A stretch of DNA of 64,000 bases, from assembly GCF_021603585.1 (NCBI RefSeq), contig NZ_BQHI01000008.1, forward strand, positions 124,001-188,000, read 5' to 3'. Shown in pieces: positions 38,871-47,530 of this stretch; positions within the stretch are counted from its first letter, which is position 1; every line of letters starts with the position of its first letter. The DNA comes from Pseudomonas sputi (GTDB taxonomy: Bacteria > Pseudomonadota > Gammaproteobacteria > Pseudomonadales > Pseudomonadaceae). Below the pieces are notes generated by a model. The model did no database searches, had not been told where the DNA came from, and saw nothing but the letters and a program-made list of their open reading frames with translations. A program made the translations under genes and the position numbers.

Positions 38871-39760
38871 GCCCGAGCGGCGTTGACCACTTCCTGCGGG
38901 TCGGCGTGCACCAGCACTTCGGCCCGTGGGTAGGCTTTGTGAATGGCATCCGCCGCCTGATCGCTGATGCCGTGGGCGACTGACAGCGTCAGCTCCCCCG
39001 GCAGTTCCAGGTGCAACTGCACGAACCAGTGATTGCCGGAAATCCGTGTGCGCAGATCATGAGCGCCCAACACCCCCGGCACAGCGCAGGCCAGTTCGAG
39101 CATGTGCTGACTGACATCCGTCGGCAGCTCTTCATCCATCAATACCGAAAAACTTTCCCGGGCGATCTGGATTGCGCTCCACAGAATGTACGCCGCAATT
39201 CCCAGAGCGAACCACGCATCCAGCTGCTCGAACCCCAGCCCGGCCAGCACCAGCGCAATCAGAATGCTGCCGTTGAGCAACAGGTCCGAACGGTAATGCA
39301 GCGAGTCCGCCCGCACCGCGTTGGAGCCGGTCTGCTTGATGACCCGATGTTGCAACATCAACAGCGCGACAGTCAGCACCAGGGAAAACACGATCACACC
39401 AATGCTCAGCCACGGCGCACCAAGGGGCTCGGGATTTTTCAGGCGCTCATAAGCCTGGAACGCGATCAGCAGCGCACTGCCGCCAATGAACAGTGCCTGC
39501 GCCATGCCCGCCAGTGACTCGGCCTTGCCGTGGCCATAACGGTGATCGTCATCCGCCGGGCGCAGCGCGTAATGCACCGCCAGCAGATTGAGCAACGACG
39601 TGATGCCATCGAGGGCCGAGTCGGTCAGGCCGGCGAGCATGCTCACCGAACCGCTCAGCCACCAGGCGATGGCTTTGGCAACGATCAGCGTACAGGCCAC
39701 CGCCACCGAGGCGCGGGTCGCCAGCCGCAGCAGGCGGGCGTGTTCGGTGCTTGTGGTCAT
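38864..39760 (-). CDS. fieF: Cation diffusion facilitator, FieF/YiiP type
   Basis: This inner-membrane antiporter exports divalent metal (Zn, Fe or Cd in homologues) in exchange for protons. Six membrane helices are visible. The transport site residues are D47 and D51 in helix 2 (LTDSALDGITS) and H155 and D159 in helix 5 (SLHYRSDLL), the DDHD set of zinc/iron transporters. The loop RPADDDHRYGHGKAE matches the second YiiP metal site. The cytoplasmic C-terminal domain runs from about 210 to 298. The length of 298 residues is typical. Confidence 0.92.
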   Translation of the reverse strand: MTTSTEHARLLRLATRASVAVACTLIVAKAIAWWLSGSVSMLAGLTDSALDGITSLLNLLAVHYALRPADDDHRYGHGKAESLAGMAQALFIGGSALLIAFQAYERLKNPEPLGAPWLSIGVIVFSLVLTVALLMLQHRVIKQTGSNAVRADSLHYRSDLLLNGSILIALVLAGLGFEQLDAWFALGIAAYILWSAIQIARESFSVLMDEELPTDVSQHMLELACAVPGVLGAHDLRTRISGNHWFVQLHLELPGELTLSVAHGISDQAADAIHKAYPRAEVLVHADPQEVVNAARAQ

Positions 39761-39775
39761 GGGGGCATGGATTCC

Positions 39776-40195
39776 TTATGCGGCAGGTTGCAGGCCGAAC
39801 ATCGCCAGTTGCTGGGTGCTGCCCTTGTGCTGGATCAGACGCGGGTCGTCCAGCGGCAGATTGCGGCCCAGCTCCGTTTCGAGAATAGCCTGCAACTTGA
39901 GGTTATCGACCTGGCCGTCCGGGCCGATGGCTGGCTTGAGTTTGGCCGGATCAACTTGCGCCGTGTGGCCTGGCTCGAAGTAGATCGCACCGGTGGCGAA
40001 GTCCACCGCAAACGCGATCACGCCCGGGAGGATATAGAACAGCAGGCCCACGGCATCGAGCACGGCAATCGCCGGGTCGATCTTGCCGTCGATCTGGCCG
40101 CGCCGGTCGGGATAGAAAATCGAACCGCACGCAGTGATCTGGGTGAGCAGGGTGGCAACCAGTACACCGCCGATCAGGCGAAAAGGTAAGCGCAT
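39776..40195 (-). CDS. Predicted lipoprotein of unknown function
   Basis: The 139-residue product has a lipobox QITA-C (C23) after MRLPFRLIGGVLVATLLT, then GSIFYPDRRGQIDGKIDPAIAVLDAVGLLFYILPGVIAFAVDFATGAIYFEPG, which contains one hydrophobic segment at about residues 40-62. The sequence type is common beside CDF transporters in Pseudomonas and has been mis-labelled polyribonucleotide nucleotidyltransferase in some genomes, for which I see no basis. A good ribosome-binding site (AGGAGA) supports ATG 40195. It lies 15 nt before the transporter on the same strand, so the two are likely co-transcribed. Confidence 0.75.
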   Translation of the reverse strand: MRLPFRLIGGVLVATLLTQITACGSIFYPDRRGQIDGKIDPAIAVLDAVGLLFYILPGVIAFAVDFATGAIYFEPGHTAQVDPAKLKPAIGPDGQVDNLKLQAILETELGRNLPLDDPRLIQHKGSTQQLAMFGLQPAA

Positions 40196-40288
40196 GGGAA
40201 TCTCCTGAGTCATCTGTTAACGAAGCGTCATCGTGTGAAGTTAAGACCCTGACGAACGCCTGGCAGTTCGCCGTTATACTCGCGGCGG

Positions 40289-40546
40289 CAGGGCGTGCCC
40301 ACAGTAAATTGCGGCCCCGTCTCACCCCTATCGAAATACGTTGAGGATTGAAGTTGTTTTCTCCAGATCCATACCGCGTGATGGCTACCGAATTCTCTCG
40401 GGGTTCGGCCCTCCGGGCTAAAGCTGTGAGCGCGCCATGCTGCGTTGCGGGACTTGGTAAGGAAACGACCCTTACCTGCGTCCCGCGCCTTGCCTGGCAC
40501 GCTCACAGCTTTAACGCGACTCGCAATTTACTGTGGGCACGCCCTG
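40289..40546. mobile_element. Palindromic element with 25-bp perfect terminal inverted repeats upstream of hrpB
   Basis: The two ends (40289-40313 and 40522-40546) are perfect 25-bp inverted repeats beginning CAGGGCGTGCCCACAG. Nested inside are a perfect 14-bp inverted repeat TAAAGCTGTGAGCG (40419-40432) with its complement at 40500-40513, a 7-bp pair GCGGGAC (40447-40453) with GTCCCGC (40480-40486), and GGTAAGG (40456-40462) with CCTTACC (40470-40476). It encodes no credible protein. The layout is MITE-like, but no target-site duplication is evident. It fills most of the 361-nt gap before hrpB. Confidence 0.7.
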
Positions 40547-40556
40547 GGGAGCCAGC

Positions 40557-43076
40557 ATGATTTCTTTGCCGATCGACGAAGTTTTACCCGCCCTGCGTGA
40601 AGCGTTGGCGACACGCCACGAAGCCGTGCTCGAAGCACCGCCCGGCGCCGGTAAAACCACCCGCGTGCCCCTGGCCCTGCTCAATGAAGCGTGGCTGAAC
40701 GGGCAGACCATTCTCATGCTCGAACCCCGTCGGCTGGCCGCCCGCGCCGCCGCAGAACGGCTGGCCAGCGAACTGGGCGAGAAGGTCGGTGAAACCGTCG
40801 GTTATCGCATCCGCCTCGACAGCAAGGTCGGCCCCAATACGCGCATCGAAGTGGTCACTGAAGGCATCCTCACCCGGCGCTTGCAGGACGACCCGGCGCT
40901 GGAAGGCGTGGGCCTGCTGATCTTCGACGAATTTCACGAACGCAGCCTCGACGCCGATCTGGCACTGGCCCTCAGTCTGAACGGTCGCGAGCTGTTTCGA
41001 GCTGAACAACCGCTGAAGATTCTGCTGATGTCCGCCACCCTTGAAGGCGAGCGTCTGGCCGGGCTGCTCGACGACGCGCCGATCCTGCGCAGCGAAGGCC
41101 GGATGTTCCCGGTGACGATGCGCTGGGGCCGGCCTTTTCAGCCCGGCGAATACATCGATCAACGTGTCACGCAAACGGTGCTCGAAGCGCTGCACGATGA
41201 AACCGGCAGCCTGTTGGTGTTCCTGCCGGGGCAGGCGGAAATCCGCCGGGTTCATCAGCAACTGGCGGACGCCATCGGTGAGCGCAGCGACGTGTTGCTC
41301 TGCCCGCTGCACGGCGAACTCGACCTGAATGCCCAGCGCGCCGCCATCGACCCGGCCCCGGCGGGTCAGCGCAAAGTGGTGCTGGCCACCAACATCGCCG
41401 AGACCAGCCTGACCATCAATGGCGTGCGTGTGGTGATCGACGCCGGGCTGGCGCGGGTGCCGCGTTTCGATCCGGGCAGCGGCATGACTCGGCTCGACAC
41501 TCAGCGCATCTCTAAAGCCAGTGCCACCCAGCGTGCAGGCCGGGCCGGGCGTCTGGAACCAGGCGTGTGTTATCGGCTGTGGTCGCAGGATCAGCACGAA
41601 CAACTGGCGGCTTATGGCAGTGCGGAAATCCTTTCGGCGGATCTGGCTGGACTGGCCTTGCAACTCGGACGCTGGGGTGTGTCGCCGGGTGATCTGATCT
41701 GGCTGGATGTGCCGCCCGCCGCCGCTTATGCACAGGCTCAGGATTTGTTGCAGCGACTTGGTGCACTGGATGGCGAAAGCCTGAATCGCCACGGTCAGGC
41801 CATGGCCGAACTGCCGGCCCACCCGCGCATCGCTCATCTGCTGTTGCGCGGTCAGGCTCTGGGATTGGCAAACATGGCGTGCGACGTCGCCGCGTTGCTC
41901 GGTGAGCGGGATATCTTGCGTGGCGCGGGGGCCGATCTTCACAGTCGTCTGGCACTGTTGTCCGGCGAAGAGCGTGCGGCGCGTGGTGCCCAGGGCGGCG
42001 TGCAGCGTGCCCGGCAACTGGCGCGGCAATATCGTGGCTACCTGCGCGGTAAGGCGAGCGAGCCGGTCGCCGATCCGGATCACCCGCGCTGGCTCGGCGC
42101 GTTGCTGGCACTGGCCTACCCGGATCGCGTCGCCCAGCAGCGGCGTCCTGGTGGCGCCGAATATCGACTGGCCAACGGCCGAGCGGCGTTGTTCGCCGAA
42201 GCCGACAGCCTGATGAAGGAACCGTGGATCGTGATCGCTGACCTCGGCAGCCGCCAAGGGCAGCGTGAAGAACGGATTTATCTGGCGGCGGATTTCGATC
42301 CGGCGCTGTTCGATTCGGTGCTGGCCGAACAGGTGCACAACGTCGATCAACTGGACTGGGACGAACGTGAAGGCGTGCTGCGCGCAGAGCGTCAGCGCAA
42401 GGTTGGAGAACTGATTCTCAGCCGCGAACCACTGACCGGTCTCGACGAAAACGCCCGCAGTCAGGCGCTGGTCAATCTGGTGCGGCGCAAGGGGCTGGAG
42501 CTGCTGCCGTGGACCCCGGAACTGCGCCAGTGGCAGGCGCGAGTCGCGTTGCTGCGCCAGCTCGACCTGGACGCCAAGGGCGACAGCCAATGGCCGGATG
42601 TCAGCGACGCCACGTTGCTGAAAACCCTCGAAGACTGGCTGATGCCGTACTTGGGCAAGGTCTCGCGCCTCAGCCATTTCGCCAATCTCGACCTGTCGAG
42701 CATCGTGCGTAATCTGCTGCCATGGCCACTGCCGCAACAACTCGACGAACAGGCACCGCATCACCTGAGCGTGCCGTCGGGCTCGTCGATTCGCCTCGAC
42801 TACAGCGAGCAGCCACCGATTCTCGCGGTGCGTTTGCAGGAGCTGTTCGGCCTGGCCGACACACCGCGCATCGCCGGCGGTCGGCAAGTGGTCAAACTGC
42901 ACCTGCTGTCGCCCGCACGGCGTCCGGTGCAGGTCACGCAGGATCTGGCCAACTTCTGGCGCAGCACTTATGCCGAAGTGAAGAAGGATTTGAAGGGGCG
43001 GTATCCGAAGCACTATTGGCCGGATGATCCGTTGGTGGCCGAGGCTACCGCTCGGGCCAAACCGCGCGGTACGTGA
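40557..43076 (+). CDS. hrpB: ATP-dependent helicase HrpB
   Basis: HrpB is a DEAH/RHA-family helicase-like protein of about 840 residues. Walker A is APPGAGKTTRVPLALL, motif II is DEFH (LLIFDEFHERSLD), SATLEGERL is motif III, and QRAGRAGRLEPGVCYRLW is motif VI. The HA2 region and the HrpB-specific C-terminal domain (SPARRPVQVTQDLANFWRSTYAEVKKDLKGRYPKHYWPDDP region) distinguish it from HrpA. The cellular role is unclear. ATG 40557 has a GGGGAG ribosome-binding site that directly follows the palindromic element, so the promoter may lie within that element. Confidence 0.94.
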   Translation: MISLPIDEVLPALREALATRHEAVLEAPPGAGKTTRVPLALLNEAWLNGQTILMLEPRRLAARAAAERLASELGEKVGETVGYRIRLDSKVGPNTRIEVVTEGILTRRLQDDPALEGVGLLIFDEFHERSLDADLALALSLNGRELFRAEQPLKILLMSATLEGERLAGLLDDAPILRSEGRMFPVTMRWGRPFQPGEYIDQRVTQTVLEALHDETGSLLVFLPGQAEIRRVHQQLADAIGERSDVLLCPLHGELDLNAQRAAIDPAPAGQRKVVLATNIAETSLTINGVRVVIDAGLARVPRFDPGSGMTRLDTQRISKASATQRAGRAGRLEPGVCYRLWSQDQHEQLAAYGSAEILSADLAGLALQLGRWGVSPGDLIWLDVPPAAAYAQAQDLLQRLGALDGESLNRHGQAMAELPAHPRIAHLLLRGQALGLANMACDVAALLGERDILRGAGADLHSRLALLSGEERAARGAQGGVQRARQLARQYRGYLRGKASEPVADPDHPRWLGALLALAYPDRVAQQRRPGGAEYRLANGRAALFAEADSLMKEPWIVIADLGSRQGQREERIYLAADFDPALFDSVLAEQVHNVDQLDWDEREGVLRAERQRKVGELILSREPLTGLDENARSQALVNLVRRKGLELLPWTPELRQWQARVALLRQLDLDAKGDSQWPDVSDATLLKTLEDWLMPYLGKVSRLSHFANLDLSSIVRNLLPWPLPQQLDEQAPHHLSVPSGSSIRLDYSEQPPILAVRLQELFGLADTPRIAGGRQVVKLHLLSPARRPVQVTQDLANFWRSTYAEVKKDLKGRYPKHYWPDDPLVAEATARAKPRGT

Positions 43077-43079
43077 GGC

Positions 43080-43994
43080 TCAGTGACTGGCCTTAGCGGT
43101 CAACTGCTCGCGGCAATAATCGGCAAACAACTGAGCCGGTTTGGTCAGTTGTCCGCGTTTGAGCCACGCCGCCACCAGCCCTGAGCCGGTGACGTCTTCG
43201 ACGATGTCCACGCACACGACTTTCTTGCCGTCGTAGGTGCATTCCGAGTGTGGGCGGGTGACCAGGATCGAGAAGCCGAAACCCTGGCCGACCATGCCGC
43301 GCACCATTTCGATCGACGGTGAGCTGAACTCGATGCGTGGTGACAGCCCGAGTTCTTCGAACAGGCTGACGAAGTAGGTGCGGCTCGGTTGCACGTCCAA
43401 AAGGATCATCGGTTCCAGGCACAAGTCCCGCAGCGAAACCTGCTTGAGCTGGGCGAAGCGGTGATCCGCCGGGAGCAGGGCGTAAGGCCGTTGGGCCGGC
43501 ATCAAGGGTTCGGTTTCGATGGTGGCGTCGAGGTCGTGCTTGTACAGGATTGCCAGGTCGAAGGTACCCGAAGTCAGGCCTTGCACCAGTTCCTGTTGTT
43601 CGCCGTCGCGAATGCGGATATTCACCCCCGGATACAGCGCCGAGAAGCCGGCAATCAGCTGCGGCAGGTACAGCGGCGCGACGGTTTCGAAACAGCCGAT
43701 ATCGATCTGCCCGGCCACCACGTCGTTGTCGGCGAGGGCGTTCTGTTCGAATTCCTTGGCCATGCGCAGCAGTTCCTGAGCCTTGCGGAAGAACCGCGCA
43801 CCGCTCGGCGTCAGGGACACGCCCTGGGCGTGATGGCGGATCAGCAGTTGCACGCCGAAGCTGTCTTCCAGCCCTTTGATCGCCGTGGAAATCGCCGGTT
43901 GCGCGATGTACAGCTTGCGCGACGCTTCGGCAACGCTGCCGCATTCGACGGTGGTGATGAAGTATTTCAACTGACGCAGGTTGTAAGCGGCCAC
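43080..43994 (-). CDS. LysR-family transcriptional regulator
   Basis: The N-terminal winged HTH is YNLRQLKYFITTVECGSVAEASRKLYIAQPAISTAIKGLED (landmark, residues 4-45), followed by a type-2 periplasmic-binding-like effector domain (about 90-295). GTG 43994 is chosen since a GAGG ribosome-binding site lies 6 nt upstream and the HTH then starts in the usual place; an ATG at 44024 or earlier would add a non-homologous N-terminus. The gene diverges from the aldehyde dehydrogenase gene, so it likely controls that operon. The length is 304 residues. Confidence 0.9.
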   Translation of the reverse strand: MAAYNLRQLKYFITTVECGSVAEASRKLYIAQPAISTAIKGLEDSFGVQLLIRHHAQGVSLTPSGARFFRKAQELLRMAKEFEQNALADNDVVAGQIDIGCFETVAPLYLPQLIAGFSALYPGVNIRIRDGEQQELVQGLTSGTFDLAILYKHDLDATIETEPLMPAQRPYALLPADHRFAQLKQVSLRDLCLEPMILLDVQPSRTYFVSLFEELGLSPRIEFSSPSIEMVRGMVGQGFGFSILVTRPHSECTYDGKKVVCVDIVEDVTGSGLVAAWLKRGQLTKPAQLFADYCREQLTAKASH

Positions 43995-44132
43995 GGCGAA
44001 CCTCAAAGCGAACGGATTGCACATCCAAGCAATTTGTACGCCGCCGGCCTCCGTTCTGTCGGCGGTTTTTTTGTCCCCGAACAATAGCCCCATACGCGCG
44101 CGAAGGGGCCATCGGCTGGTTACCTTTTTTAT

Positions 44133-44146
44133 TGTCTGCGAAGACA
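44133..44146. promoter_or_regulatory. Possible LysR operator dyad
   Basis: TGTCT-gcga-AGACA is a perfect 5-bp dyad with the T-N-A spacing seen in LysR boxes. It lies in the 239-nt divergent gap between the LysR gene and the aldehyde dehydrogenase gene, after a T-run. The assignment is inferred from position only. Confidence 0.35.
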
Positions 44147-44233
44147 TTTTTACTGGTTTTAGCGCGCCCGGGCCTGAGCGACTATCGACTGCGCACTGTT
44201 CACATAAAGAAAAAAGTCCAAGGAGCGTCCACC

Positions 44234-45727
44234 GTGTTCGAGCTTGCAGACTGGCAGCGCAAGGCCGCTGAATTGAGCTATCCGTACCAGGCCGTGATCA
44301 ATGGCCAACTGTGTGCGGCGCAGTCGGGGCAGACCTTTGCCACGATCAACCCGGCCACCGGCCAGCGACTGGCAAACGTCGTCGCGTGCGGTGAAGGAGA
44401 GGTCGACACGGCGGTGCGCAACGGGCGGCAGGTATTCGAAGCCGGCACTTGGGCCGGGCGTTCACCGACCGAGCGCAAGCAAGTGCTGCTGCGGCTGGCG
44501 GACCTGATTCTGGCTCATCGCGAAGAGCTGGCGCTGCTCGATTCGCTGAACATGGGCAAGCCGGTGATGGACGCCTACAACATCGACGTACCGGGCGCCG
44601 CCGGGGTGTTTCGCTGGTACGCCGAAAGCCTCGACAAACTCTACGATCAGGTCGCGCCGAGCGCCTCGAACGTGCTGGCGACCATCACCCGCGAAGCGCT
44701 GGGCGTGGTCGCCGCCGTGGTGCCGTGGAACTTCCCGCTGGACATGGCCGCGTGGAAACTCGCCCCGGCGCTGGCGGTGGGCAACTCGGTGATCCTCAAA
44801 CCCGCCGAGCAATCGCCGTTCTCCGCGTTGCGCCTGGCCGAGCTGGCGCTTGAAGCCGGTTTGCCGGCCGGCGTGCTCAACGTGCTGCCGGGGCTCGGCG
44901 AACAGGCCGGTAAAGCCCTGGGCCTGCACCCGGATGTCGATTGTCTGGTGTTCACCGGCTCGACCCAGGTCGGCAAATATTTCATGCAGTACTCCGCGCA
45001 GTCGAACCTCAAGCAGGTGTGGCTGGAGTGCGGCGGCAAGAGCGCCAATCTGGTGTTCGCCGACTGCAAGGATCTGGATCTGGCGGCGCAGAAAGCCGCG
45101 TTCGGGATCTTCTTCAATCAGGGCGAAGTCTGTTCGGCCAATTCGCGATTGCTGGTGGAACGCTCGATTCACGACGAGTTCGTCGAGCGCATGAAGGCTC
45201 AGGCCGAATGCTGGCAACCGGGGGATCCGCTGGATCCGGCGAGTGCGGCCGGGGCGATTGTCGACAGCCGTCAGACCGAGAGCATCCTGCGCTTCATCCA
45301 CCAGGCCGAGCGCGAAGGCGCGACCCGCGTCTGTGGCGGGCGGCAGTTGAGTTTCAACGGCTCGGACAACTTCGTGCAGCCAACGATTTTCATCGACGTG
45401 CAGCCGCACATGACCCTGTTTCGCGAAGAAGTGTTCGGCCCGGTGCTGGCGGTGATTGCGTTCGATGACGAGGCCCACGCGGTGCAACTGGCCAACGACA
45501 GCGTCTACGGTCTGGCGGCGTCGCTGTGGACCGATGATCTGCACCGCGCGCATCGGGTGGCGCGGCAATTGCGAGCCGGTACCGTGTCGGTCAACAGCGT
45601 CGATGCGCTGGACGTGACCGTGCCGTTTGGCGGCGGCAGGCAATCCGGTTTCGGCCGCGATCTGTCGCTGCACTCGTTCGACAAATACACCCAGTTGAAA
45701 ACCACCTGGTTTCAACTGCGCTCATGA
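44234..45727 (+). CDS. NAD(P)-dependent aldehyde dehydrogenase, PuuC/KauB-like
   Basis: This 497-residue ALDH has all core residues: N166 in VPWNFPLD, E265 in WLECGGKS, C300 in FFNQGEVCSANSRLLVERS, and the GSTQVGK nucleotide region. The KauB/PuuC subgroup oxidises gamma-aminobutyraldehyde, 4-guanidinobutyraldehyde and similar amino-aldehydes. Translation should begin at GTG 44234 (MFELADWQRKAAEL), because AAGGAG lies 9 nt upstream; an in-frame ATG at 44132 would overlap the operator region. The aminotransferase downstream could produce its aldehyde substrate. Confidence 0.88.
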   Translation: MFELADWQRKAAELSYPYQAVINGQLCAAQSGQTFATINPATGQRLANVVACGEGEVDTAVRNGRQVFEAGTWAGRSPTERKQVLLRLADLILAHREELALLDSLNMGKPVMDAYNIDVPGAAGVFRWYAESLDKLYDQVAPSASNVLATITREALGVVAAVVPWNFPLDMAAWKLAPALAVGNSVILKPAEQSPFSALRLAELALEAGLPAGVLNVLPGLGEQAGKALGLHPDVDCLVFTGSTQVGKYFMQYSAQSNLKQVWLECGGKSANLVFADCKDLDLAAQKAAFGIFFNQGEVCSANSRLLVERSIHDEFVERMKAQAECWQPGDPLDPASAAGAIVDSRQTESILRFIHQAEREGATRVCGGRQLSFNGSDNFVQPTIFIDVQPHMTLFREEVFGPVLAVIAFDDEAHAVQLANDSVYGLAASLWTDDLHRAHRVARQLRAGTVSVNSVDALDVTVPFGGGRQSGFGRDLSLHSFDKYTQLKTTWFQLRS

Positions 45728-45759
45728 CAGCCGCTCACAACAAGAAAGGAGATCCGGCG

Positions 45760-47130
45760 ATGACCACCTCACGTGAAACCCGCGACTACCAGGCCGCCGA
45801 TGCAGCGCACCACATTCATGCGTTCGTCGACCAGAAGGCCCTCAATGACGAAGGCCCACGGGTGATGGTGCGCGGTGAACGCCTGCACCTGTGGGACAAC
45901 GACGGTCGGCGCTACCTCGACGGCATGTCCGGGCTGTGGTGCACCAATCTCGGTTACGGGCGCAAGGATCTGAACGCCGCCGCGAGCCGGCAACTGGAGC
46001 AGTTGCCGTACTACAACATGTTTTTCCACACCACCCACCCGCAGGTGATCGAGCTCTCCGAGCTGTTGTTCAGCCTGCTGCCGGGGCACTACAGCCACGC
46101 GATCTACACCAACTCCGGCTCCGAGGCCAACGAGGTGCTGATCCGTACCGTGCGCCGTTACTGGCAGGTGCTGGGCAAGCCCGAGAAGAAAATCATGATC
46201 GGCCGCTGGAACGGCTATCACGGTTCGACCCTGGCGGCGACGGCCCTCGGCGGCATGAAGTTCATGCACGAAATGGGCGGCATGATTCCCGACATCGCAC
46301 ACATCGACGAGCCATACTTCTTCGCCCACGAAGGCAACCTGACGCCGGCGGAATTCGGCCTGCGGGCGGCGCAGCAACTGGAAGCGAAGATCCTCGAACT
46401 GGGCGCGGACAAGGTCGCCGGGTTCATCGCTGAACCGTTCCAGGGCGCGGGCGGAATGATCTTCCCGCCGGAAAGCTACTGGCCGGAAATTCAGCGCATC
46501 TGCCGCAAGTACGATGTTCTGTTGTGTGCCGATGAAGTGATCGGCGGCTTCGGTCGCACCGGCGAATGGTTCGCCCACGAATACTTCGGTTTCGAGCCGG
46601 ACACCCTGTCCATCGCCAAGGGTTTGACCTCCGGTTACATCCCGATGGGCGGGCTGATCCTGTCGAAGAAAATGGCCGACGTGCTGGTGGAGCAGGGCGG
46701 TGTGTTCGCCCATGGCCTGACCTATTCGGGGCACCCGGTGGCAGCGGCGGTGGCGATTGCCAACCTCAAGGCCCTGCGCGATGAAGGCGTGGTGACGCGG
46801 GTCAAGGATGACATCGGCCCGTACCTGCAACAGTGCCTGCGCGAGGTGTTCGGCAATCACCCGTTGGTGGGCGATATCCAGGGCACCGGCATGGTCGCGG
46901 CGTTGCAACTGGCCGAAGACAAAGTCACGCGCAAGCGCTTTGCCAATGAGAACGACATTGCCTGGCGCTGCCGCACGATCGGTTTTGAAGAGGGGGTGAT
47001 CATTCGCTCGACACTGGGGCGGATGATCATGGCGCCGGCGTTGATTGCCCGTCGTGAAGAGATTGACGAGCTGGTGGGCAAGACCCTGAAAGCGCTGGAT
47101 CGTACGGCGCAGGAATACAGCCGGCTCTAA
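45760..47130 (+). CDS. Class III aminotransferase, SpuC-like
   Basis: The 456-residue PLP enzyme resembles putrescine/polyamine:pyruvate aminotransferase SpuC. It shows YTNSGSEANEVLIRTVRRYW for phosphate binding, IGRWNGYHGSTLAATALGGM, the aspartate motif LLCADEVIGGFGRTGEWF and the PLP lysine K287 in SIAKGLTSGYIPMGG. ATG 45760 has a strong AAAGGAGAT ribosome-binding site. An in-frame ATG at 45724 overlaps the dehydrogenase stop and has none. The substrate is not determinable by eye: the pairing with a PuuC-like dehydrogenase suggests an omega-amine, while the transporter downstream is of the sulfonate type. Confidence 0.88.
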   Translation: MTTSRETRDYQAADAAHHIHAFVDQKALNDEGPRVMVRGERLHLWDNDGRRYLDGMSGLWCTNLGYGRKDLNAAASRQLEQLPYYNMFFHTTHPQVIELSELLFSLLPGHYSHAIYTNSGSEANEVLIRTVRRYWQVLGKPEKKIMIGRWNGYHGSTLAATALGGMKFMHEMGGMIPDIAHIDEPYFFAHEGNLTPAEFGLRAAQQLEAKILELGADKVAGFIAEPFQGAGGMIFPPESYWPEIQRICRKYDVLLCADEVIGGFGRTGEWFAHEYFGFEPDTLSIAKGLTSGYIPMGGLILSKKMADVLVEQGGVFAHGLTYSGHPVAAAVAIANLKALRDEGVVTRVKDDIGPYLQQCLREVFGNHPLVGDIQGTGMVAALQLAEDKVTRKRFANENDIAWRCRTIGFEEGVIIRSTLGRMIMAPALIARREEIDELVGKTLKALDRTAQEYSRL

Positions 47131-47157
47131 TTCCCCCGATCGCTCGTTCCGTGTCCT

Positions 47158-47270
47158 GATCGTTCCCACGCTCTGCGTGGGAATGCCTCAAGGGACGCTC
47201 CGCGTTCCAGCTCTCGAATGGGACGCAGAGCGTCCCGGGCTGCATTCCCACGCAGAGCGTGGGAACGATC
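47158..47270. repeat. Perfect 29-bp inverted-repeat element (REPIN-like)
   Basis: Arms at 47158-47186 and 47242-47270 are perfect reverse complements. Each arm is itself a near-palindrome around TTCCCACGCTCTGCGTGGGAA (described here by its first bases, GATCGTTCCCACG). Between them lie GGGACGCTCCGCGTTCC (47192-47208) and GGGACGCAGAGCGTCCC (47220-47236), which are complementary apart from two mismatches. The 113-bp unit lies 27 nt after the aminotransferase stop and could separate it from the ABC genes. The remaining gap to 47530 shows no gene or clear promoter. Confidence 0.85.
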
Positions 47271-47530
47271 TCCGCCAGACTTTTTCCAATCTGCACCCAC
47301 CTCGGGCACCCCCGCCCGACGCGCCCTTTCGCGGTGCGCACTACCCAGTTTTTTCATCGTTCGCGTCTAACTATTTCCTCGTTTTCCTGAGGCCAGGCCT
47401 GGGTCAACATCGATTTCGCCAGCCAAGGCATTGCCCGCCAGAGTCCAGCAGAGACCGCAGCGTGCATCCGCGCCGACGAAGCTGGCCGTACTGCCCATGA
47501 CAACTAAATCAACAGCGTTGGGAGTGCTCC

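Noticed and set aside
39776-40195. Polyribonucleotide nucleotidyltransferase
   Set aside because: Such a label is attached to similar small proteins in some genomes, but a 139-residue lipoprotein has neither the RNase PH nor the KH/S1 domains of that enzyme.
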